Origin: Methanobrevibacter sp.
GTDB taxonomy: Archaea > Methanobacteriota > Methanobacteria > Methanobacteriales > Methanobacteriaceae
Length of the DNA stretch: 40,379 nt
Assembly: GCA_016838945.1 (NCBI GenBank)
Contig: JADLKP010000003.1
Location: 1 to 40,379 of the forward strand
Direction of reading: 5' to 3'
Numbering within the stretch: position 1 is the stretch's first letter; every line of letters starts with the position of its first letter. Below, in pieces: positions 34,961 to 40,379 of this stretch. The notes under the pieces are model-generated. The model did not search any database, was not told where the DNA came from, and saw only the letters and a program-made list of their open reading frames with translations. The translations under genes were made by a program, and so were the position numbers.

Positions 34961-37900
34961 TTATATAATTTTAAGTTTTAAAGCTGTTCTGTAGTCAACT
35001 TTTCCACTGACTTTTAAATTATGAGCTTTTTGGAACTTTTTGACAGCCCATTTAGTGTACTTGAAGAACCATCCGTCCACTAATAAGTGGTGGCCATTGT
35101 ACCTTATGTAGAAATGGTGCTTTTTCAAAGCCCTTTGAATCTTTTTGACGAAGAGCCTGTTTTTGCTTCCTTGGGAAACAGTATCAAACTTAACAGTTAT
35201 CTTAGCTTTTTTGCTTACTTTGTTGAAGGTTTTGTCTCCAGCATAGGAGATAACTGCATTTTTGGTTCCAACTTTGCTTAATTTAGTAAGTTTGAAAGTT
35301 GCTACACCTTTAGCGTTTGTTTTAGCACTGTATGTTTTGCCGTTGACCTTTAAAGTAACTTTTTTACCTTTCAATGCTTTTCCATTATTGTCTTTTAATG
35401 TTACAGCATAGTTTTTGGTTTTTTGGAAGTACTTAAAGGTTTTAGCTTTTGCAGTTAATTTTACATTGACTTTCTTTACAGTGAATTTTGTGCTTTTTGT
35501 GCTAGCATTGTATTTATCGGTTTGCTTGAAAGTTGCTTTTGCAGTGTAGGTTCCAGCAGCAAGGCCGGAAACTTGTGCACTTCCTTTACCGTTAACAACC
35601 TTTACCTCAATATGCTTACCGCCAATGTCTACACCAACATTTCCGCTGAATCCAGCATCAGTGCCAATGGAGACAGTGGCCTTTTCACCATAGCTAATGC
35701 TTTTGACCTTTATGCTTAATTTAGGATCTGCTGGCTCAGGAGCTTTTGCAACATTGAAGCTTACAGAGCTTTCATCTGCATTAAAGGTATCGTCACCGTT
35801 GAATGTGACGGTAGCAAGATAGTCGCCAGGAGCTATATCATCGCTAATGGTAACATTTCCAGAACCATCTACAATGGTTAATGGGTAAACAGCATTGGAA
35901 TTGTTCAATTTTACATTAGCTTCACCGTTTAAGGTTTCATTAGCATTGATGACAGCAACAGGCTTTTGGCCTTCAGTTACGTTATCAACTTTAATGCTAA
36001 AGTTAGGATTGATCTTGTTTACATTGAAGATTGTGGAAGTTTCGTAAGGAGTGAACTTCTTGTCACCGATGAATTTTACAGTAGCGCTGTATTCACCAGC
36101 AGCTAAACCTTCAAATGTGGTTTTTCCATATCCGTTCTTAACAAGCACCTTTTGAGGCATAGGGTTGCCTTTCACATAAACGCTGACATAACCGCTGAAT
36201 ACCTTATTTCCGGTAATTTCAACGGTAGCCTTATCGCCTACGTTAATATCTTCAACATTAATGCTTAAAGCAGGATCTGCCTTTTTGACATGGAAGATGC
36301 TTGAAGTTTCAACAGGATTGAACTTATCATCTCCAATGAACTTGACAGTTGCCTTATGCACACCAGGGTTTAAGTTTCCGAGTGATGCCTTAGCATGGCC
36401 GTTTTTGACAAAGACCTTTTGAGGCATAGGATTGCCTTTCACATAAACGCTGACATAACCGCTGAAAGACTTTTTGGCAGTGATATCTGCAACAGCCTTT
36501 TCGCCATAAGTGATGTCATCTACATCGATTCTTAAGAAAGAATCGTATCTGTTTACATTGAAGACAGTGGAAGTTTCACCTGGGGTGAACTTATCGTCAC
36601 CAGCATACTTTACAGTAGCAGAGTACTTTCCAGCAGCTAATCTGTTAAAGGTAGCTTTAGCATGCCCCTTTTTAACAAGCACTTTTTGAGGCATAGGGTT
36701 TCCTTTCACATAAACGCTGACATAACCGCTGAAAGACTTTTTGGCAGTGATATCTGCAACAGCCTTTTGACCAACATTGATGTCTTTAACATCAATGCTT
36801 AAAGCAGGATTAATTTTCTTAACATTGAAGACGGTTGAAGTCTCATATGGAACAAACTTATCGTCACCATTAAACTTGACAGTAGCAGAGTACTTTCCAG
36901 CAGCTAAGCCACTGAATGTGGTCTTTCCATACCCGTTCTTTACAAGAACCTTTTGAGGCATAGGGTTGCCTTTCACATAAACAGAAACGTAACCGCTGAA
37001 AGACTTTTTAGCGGTAATCTCTGCAGTTGCCTTTTCTCCTACATTAATGTCTTTAACATCAATGCTTAAAGCAGGATCATATCTGTTAACATTGAAGATA
37101 GTTGAAGTCTCATATGGAGCAAACTTATCGTCACCAGCATACTTGACAGTAGCCCTATGCTCACCAGGAGCTAAAACTCCTAATGACACTTTAGCATGCC
37201 CATTTTTAACAAGCACTTTTTGAGGCATAGGATTACCATTCAAGTATACGCTGACATAGCCAGTGAAAGATTTTTTAGCAGTGATGTCTGCAACAGCCTT
37301 TTGGCCCGCTGCAACATCTTTAATGTCAATGCTTAAAGCAGGATCAATTTTCTTAACATTGAATACAGTTGAAGTCTCACCTGGAGCAAACTTATCATCA
37401 CCATTAAACTTGACAGTAGCAGAGTACTTTCCAGCAGCTAATCTGTTAAAGGTAGTTTTACCATGCCCATTTTTAACAAGCACTTTTTGAGGCATAGGAT
37501 TACCATTCAAGTAAACTGAAACGTAACCGCTGAAATGCTTATCAGCACTGATTTCTGCAACAGCTTTTTCACCAACGTTAATATCATTAACATCAATTCT
37601 TAAAGCTGCATCTTCTCTACCAACATTAAAGGTAGTTGAAGCTTCACTTGGTGCAAATTTCTTATCACCAGCATACTTGACTGTAGCTCTGTGTTCACCA
37701 GGAGCTAAAACACCCAATGACACTTTAGCATAGCCGTTTTTGACTAAGACATTATAAGAAACAGGAGAGCCTTTCACATAAAGACTAACGTGGCCAGTGA
37801 AATGCTTATCAGCACTGATTTCTGCAACAGCATTTTGGCCTTTTTTGACATCTCCAACATGAATGTCTAAAGCAGGGTCTTCTCTGCCAACTTTAAAGGT

Positions 37901-38689
37901 GGTGGAAGCTTCGCCTGGAGCGAATTTCTTATCACCAGCATACTTTACAGCAGCACTATATTCACCAGAAGATAAGCCATTAAAAGTCACTTTTCCATAA
38001 CCGTTTTTAATAAGAACCTTTTGATATTGAGAAGAACCTTTCAAGTAAACAGTGACATAGCCACTTAATTCCTTATCACCAGTGATAATTCCAGTAGCTT
38101 TTTCACCGACATTGACATCAGGTACATCAATGCTTAAAGCAGGATCCATTCTGTTAACCTTAAAGCTTGTAGTTTTAATTTCCGCTTTGTAGCATAAACT
38201 GCCGTAATATACAGCTTTAACAGTGTATTTTCCTTCAGGCAAAGCTTTGCTTAAAGTTATTTTTCCATAACCGTTTTTAACAGATACCTTTTGTGGCAAG
38301 GTGTATCCCACTACATTGACGTAAACATTGCCGCTGAATGATTTTTTAGCATTGATTTCTACAGTTGGCTTTTCACCAATCTTGACATCATTAACTTTAA
38401 TGCTTAATCCAGGGCTTGCTGTATCCAATTTTTCATTTTCGTCATTACTTGGTCTTTGTGTGTCCTTATCTTTGATGTCACCACTTTGAGCGCCATCAGC
38501 ATTCTTAGTCTTTTGGTCCTTATTGCTATCAGTGACATTAACATCTTTCACTTTAATGTCACTGTCAGTGTCGTGGCTAATATATTTAGTATTGTTATGT
38601 TCTGGATTTAGATCAACAGCACTTAAAGGTGCTAAACAGTACATAGCAATAATAAATAGACAAGCAACTTTTACAGCTAATCCTTTCAT
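34961..38689 (-). CDS. Secreted Ig-repeat adhesin-like protein with peptidoglycan-binding-like domain
   Basis: The 1242-residue protein has a signal peptide (cleavage likely after Ala24 in LSAVDL) and a hydrophilic Asp/Lys linker to about 92. Eleven Ig-like repeats of about 89 residues follow (93-1075; core motif SxDVxDINVGEKA...SGYVSVYVKGNPMPQKVLVKNG...GDDKF.P.ETST.FNV), then a different Ig-like domain (1076-1177). Residues 1178-1242 form a peptidoglycan-binding-1-like domain (VKKIQRALKKHHFYI, VDGWFFKYTKWAVKKFQKAH). It has no membrane anchor and no pseudomurein-binding repeat, so the last domain is the likely attachment to the wall. Such adhesin-like proteins are typical of host-associated Methanobrevibacter. 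AAGGTGAT precedes the ATG; upstream inverted repeats may regulate it. Confidence 0.9.
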   Translation of the reverse strand: MKGLAVKVACLFIIAMYCLAPLSAVDLNPEHNNTKYISHDTDSDIKVKDVNVTDSNKDQKTKNADGAQSGDIKDKDTQRPSNDENEKLDTASPGLSIKVNDVKIGEKPTVEINAKKSFSGNVYVNVVGYTLPQKVSVKNGYGKITLSKALPEGKYTVKAVYYGSLCYKAEIKTTSFKVNRMDPALSIDVPDVNVGEKATGIITGDKELSGYVTVYLKGSSQYQKVLIKNGYGKVTFNGLSSGEYSAAVKYAGDKKFAPGEASTTFKVGREDPALDIHVGDVKKGQNAVAEISADKHFTGHVSLYVKGSPVSYNVLVKNGYAKVSLGVLAPGEHRATVKYAGDKKFAPSEASTTFNVGREDAALRIDVNDINVGEKAVAEISADKHFSGYVSVYLNGNPMPQKVLVKNGHGKTTFNRLAAGKYSATVKFNGDDKFAPGETSTVFNVKKIDPALSIDIKDVAAGQKAVADITAKKSFTGYVSVYLNGNPMPQKVLVKNGHAKVSLGVLAPGEHRATVKYAGDDKFAPYETSTIFNVNRYDPALSIDVKDINVGEKATAEITAKKSFSGYVSVYVKGNPMPQKVLVKNGYGKTTFSGLAAGKYSATVKFNGDDKFVPYETSTVFNVKKINPALSIDVKDINVGQKAVADITAKKSFSGYVSVYVKGNPMPQKVLVKKGHAKATFNRLAAGKYSATVKYAGDDKFTPGETSTVFNVNRYDSFLRIDVDDITYGEKAVADITAKKSFSGYVSVYVKGNPMPQKVFVKNGHAKASLGNLNPGVHKATVKFIGDDKFNPVETSSIFHVKKADPALSINVEDINVGDKATVEITGNKVFSGYVSVYVKGNPMPQKVLVKNGYGKTTFEGLAAGEYSATVKFIGDKKFTPYETSTIFNVNKINPNFSIKVDNVTEGQKPVAVINANETLNGEANVKLNNSNAVYPLTIVDGSGNVTISDDIAPGDYLATVTFNGDDTFNADESSVSFNVAKAPEPADPKLSIKVKSISYGEKATVSIGTDAGFSGNVGVDIGGKHIEVKVVNGKGSAQVSGLAAGTYTAKATFKQTDKYNASTKSTKFTVKKVNVKLTAKAKTFKYFQKTKNYAVTLKDNNGKALKGKKVTLKVNGKTYSAKTNAKGVATFKLTKLSKVGTKNAVISYAGDKTFNKVSKKAKITVKFDTVSQGSKNRLFVKKIQRALKKHHFYIRYNGHHLLVDGWFFKYTKWAVKKFQKAHNLKVSGKVDYRTALKLKII
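35465..38413. repeat. Ig-repeat DNA array, 267-bp period
   Basis: The eleven Ig repeats of the adhesin are also tandem repeats at DNA level. Units two to nine (about 36008-38143) are exactly 267 bp each. Several share long identical stretches, for example the segment coding GNPMPQKVLVKNG, which indicates recent duplication or gene conversion. Outer units are more diverged. Confidence 0.85.
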
Positions 38690-38779
38690 TGTATCACCTT
38701 TAATATAGTGTTTAATTTAGTTTTTATTTGTATAAATTCATTTAAACAAGTAATTTTTCCTCAAAGCTAAATTAATGCC

Positions 38780-38796
38780 ATCGGATAAAATCCGAT
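38780..38796. promoter_or_regulatory. Inverted repeat ATCGGAT-AAA-ATCCGAT
   Basis: Perfect 7-base arms with a 3-base spacer, about 90 bases before the adhesin start. It is GC-rich against very AT-rich surroundings. It could be an operator or a leader hairpin. Confidence 0.45.
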
Positions 38797-38923
38797 TGTT
38801 TAACACAATTCTAAAATGAATATAAAGCAAAAAATATTCTTTTTTTTAATTGCAAAATGTTTTTATTGCCATCTTTTTACAAAGGATAAGCCATATCAAA
38901 TTTATATATTTCCTATTTTAGCA

Positions 38924-38988
38924 TGATAAGCAGGTTATAAACCTTATCATAAGCTTTTACATGATAAGCATATCATAAAATCTTATCA
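38924..38988. promoter_or_regulatory. Twin inverted repeats TGATAAG / CTTATCA
   Basis: TGATAAG-N12-CTTATCA (38924-38949) and TGATAAG-N13-CTTATCA (38962-38988) use identical arms and start 38 bases apart. A further TTATCATAAGCTTTTA occurs at 38944 and 39024. They lie just upstream of the TATA candidate of the adhesin gene, where activator or repressor sites are expected. Confidence 0.45.
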
Positions 38989-39054
38989 AATCGTTTAGAA
39001 AAATTAAAACATATTGCAAAATGTTATCATAAGCTTTTAAGCAAAATAAACATG

Positions 39055-39154
39055 ATCAAGATTTTGACATTGCACATAAAGTGAAATTAAAATCATCAAA
39101 AACCATCAAGAATTCGACATCACACTTAAAGTGAAATTAAAATCATCAAAATAT
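39055..39154. repeat. Tandem repeat, 50-bp unit, two copies
   Basis: Copies start at 39055 and 39105 (ATCAAGA...). They share AAAGTGAAATTAAAATCATC and differ at a handful of bases in their first half. Confidence 0.85.
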
Positions 39155-39194
39155 TGACATGTATTTATTCAGCAAATGTTACATTTAATAAAAA

Positions 39195-40184
39195 TCAAAT
39201 ATCCCTTACTTTAAAAAAGTGGGTTTTTAAAACTTTCTTAAAGGTTTTGTCGCTTGAAAAATAAAATAAGTTTGGACAATTTTCAGGAGTTAAATCCTTG
39301 ACTAGTGTTTTATTGCCCATACTGTCAGCTATTGACAGTCCCGCAAAAATAGAATCGTTTAAGTTGACTCTTGATAAATCATCGTCTGTGTTTAATGTGC
39401 TAACATCTAAAGATAAGCCATGATTTCCCTTATTCATATGACCAACACTTGAATCAGATTCTATTAAATCTATTGTTCTTTTCACATCAAAGACTGAATT
39501 ATTCTTCAAATGTTTAAATATGTCTTCAGATTCAATCAAAGAGATTCTAACATAATAGTTATTGAAAAGTATTTTTTGATAGTCCTTTACTTTATCAAAA
39601 GGCAATTTGTTGAAGGAATCGTCTAAAGCATAAGATCCATCATATAAATCATATGATTGAAGTTTAGAGTAATTAGCAGTGTCATCATTATTTCCATCAC
39701 TGCAATCCATTGAATCTGTATTTTTATAAACATTAGAATTATTATCGATTAATGCACTATTGTTGTCGATGATTCCAGAGATAGGTACATCACTAGGGAT
39801 AGCATCATCTGCAGGAACACTATCATCACTAGAAATATCTTCATTAATAGGCCTATCACTCTCAGACCCGTTATCATCACTAGGAACATCGCTAGGAACG
39901 ACATCATCAATAGGTAAATTATTAGCATCATCAGATCCGTTATCATTAAATGGCAATTCTCCATTATCAGACCCATTGTTGTCGCTAGGTATGTCGCTAG
40001 GAATAACATCATCAACAGCGCTGCCACCATCTATAGGAATATCGCTAGGAATAGAATCATCTACAATGACACTATCATCCATAGAGATATTGCTGTCGTG
40101 ATTTAACTCTGCAGCACATGCAGGAGCTAAAAAAACAACGCAAATGAAAAATGTGGCAATCAATATTAAATTCATCCCTTTCAT
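39195..40184 (-). CDS. Secreted Asp/Ser-rich protein of unknown function
   Basis: The 329-residue protein has a signal peptide (NLILIATFFICVVFLAPACAA, cleavage near 25). An acidic low-complexity region of about 30-150 is built from variants of DDxIPSDIPSD and NGSD. A non-repetitive C-terminal domain follows (about 175-329; DKVKDYQKILFNNYYVRISLIES, CPNLFYFSSDKTFKKVLKTHFF). No wall-binding or membrane anchor is seen. The acidic repeats could bind divalent cations, but that is inference. GTGAT six bases before the ATG at 40184 supports this start; that GTG itself would be an alternative start three codons upstream. Confidence 0.72.
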   Translation of the reverse strand: MKGMNLILIATFFICVVFLAPACAAELNHDSNISMDDSVIVDDSIPSDIPIDGGSAVDDVIPSDIPSDNNGSDNGELPFNDNGSDDANNLPIDDVVPSDVPSDDNGSESDRPINEDISSDDSVPADDAIPSDVPISGIIDNNSALIDNNSNVYKNTDSMDCSDGNNDDTANYSKLQSYDLYDGSYALDDSFNKLPFDKVKDYQKILFNNYYVRISLIESEDIFKHLKNNSVFDVKRTIDLIESDSSVGHMNKGNHGLSLDVSTLNTDDDLSRVNLNDSIFAGLSIADSMGNKTLVKDLTPENCPNLFYFSSDKTFKKVLKTHFFKVRDI

Positions 40185-40288
40185 AAAAATCACAATTTAT
40201 ATGTTTATTATTAGTTTAATAATGGATATATAAATAGATTTCCGAAAGCAAGTGATTGCTTGCATTTTAAATTAGCTAAAAATCAATA

Positions 40289-40379
40289 AAAATGCTCAAA
40301 ATGAGAAATAATAAAATAATATTAAATATATGAAAAAAAATGCTCAAAATGAGAAATTAATAAAATAATATTAAATATA
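40289..40379. repeat. Direct repeat, period about 47-48, two copies
   Basis: AAAATGCTCAAAATGAGAAA followed by an AT-rich tail ending ATATTAAATATA occurs at about 40289-40330 and 40337-40379. The second copy has one extra T. Each contains the small palindrome GCTCAAAATGAG-like CTCA/TGAG. The array runs to the window edge and may continue. Confidence 0.85.

Larger units (their letters stand above)
38690..39194. other. Intergenic region upstream of the adhesin
   Basis: This 505-bp AT-rich gap lies upstream of the adhesin and downstream of the Asp/Ser-rich secreted protein gene, both on the minus strand. It holds no gene. It contains the ATCGGAT inverted repeat, a minus-strand TATA-like ATATATAAA (about 38901-38909), two TGATAAG inverted repeats, a 50-bp direct repeat and a small AAATGT-T-ACATTT inverted repeat (39174-39186) near the end of the upstream gene. 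If that TATA box is used, the adhesin mRNA has a leader of roughly 180 bases. Confidence 0.55.

Noticed and set aside
39749-40101. Open frames on both strands over the acidic repeat of the secreted protein
   Set aside because: The DNA repeat keeps several frames open; only the frame with a signal peptide, GTGAT binding site and non-repetitive C-terminus is credible.
1-40379. Mobile element or prophage
   Set aside because: No transposase, integrase, terminal inverted repeats or phage structural gene was found; cluster edges coincide with ordinary housekeeping genes.

Overview
The window reads as chromosomal DNA of a low-GC methanogenic archaeon of the order Methanobacteriales, most likely Methanobrevibacter or a close relative. 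The signs are an archaeal CTP-dependent riboflavin kinase, a two-domain PurE, a lone GatA, an AmmeMemoRadiSam enzyme (AmrS), an NCS2 purine permease beside a Tex-type RNA-binding protein, a giant adhesin-like Ig-repeat protein, GGTG/GAGGTG ribosome binding sites, and very AT-rich intergenic DNA. The genus is an inference; no rRNA, tRNA, CRISPR array, transposase or phage gene was seen.

Layout. 0-7.5 kb: an Old-Yellow-Enzyme-type flavoprotein, an ATP-grasp ligase with an unusual C-terminal domain, GatA, a coiled-coil protein, two paralogous membrane proteins combining EF-hands and zinc ribbons, and riboflavin kinase. 7.6-13.7 kb: a membrane-anchored GT2 glycosyltransferase with a large extracytoplasmic tail, an NCS2 purine permease and Tex. 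13.7-19.2 kb (minus strand): a four-gene glycosyltransferase operon in which three proteins end in the same short coiled-coil/'SWK.T..(L/F)RK' tail. 19.6-21.9 kb: purE and a UbiD-family decarboxylase. 22.0-32.5 kb (plus strand): gpsA, a GT2-TagF fusion, a LicC-like nucleotidyltransferase, two acyltransferase-3 membrane proteins and two more TagB/TagF-like glycerophosphotransferases. 32.5-34.8 kb: amrS and thiL. 35-40.2 kb: a 1242-residue secreted Ig-repeat protein ending in a peptidoglycan-binding-like domain, and a secreted Asp/Ser-rich protein.

The most interesting system is the 22-32.5 kb block. GpsA makes sn-glycerol-3-phosphate, the stereoisomer that archaeal lipids do not use. It lies next to three proteins carrying the CDP-glycerol:poly(glycerophosphate) glycerophosphotransferase fold, a cytidylyltransferase-like enzyme and two acyltransferases. 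Together these suggest that a pseudomurein-walled archaeon makes a teichoic-acid-like (polyol-phosphate, possibly acylated and glycosylated) surface polymer. The minus-strand GT operon at 13.7-19.2 kb shares a central domain with the GT2-TagF fusion and is probably part of the same surface-glycan programme.

A second theme is DNA-level. Nearly every longer intergenic gap carries a short tandem duplication (units of about 41-64 bp, 2-4 copies). Two of these (period 44) copy the 3' end of the upstream gene. Several perfect inverted repeats sit at promoters, notably at the GT operon and upstream of the Ig-repeat adhesin.
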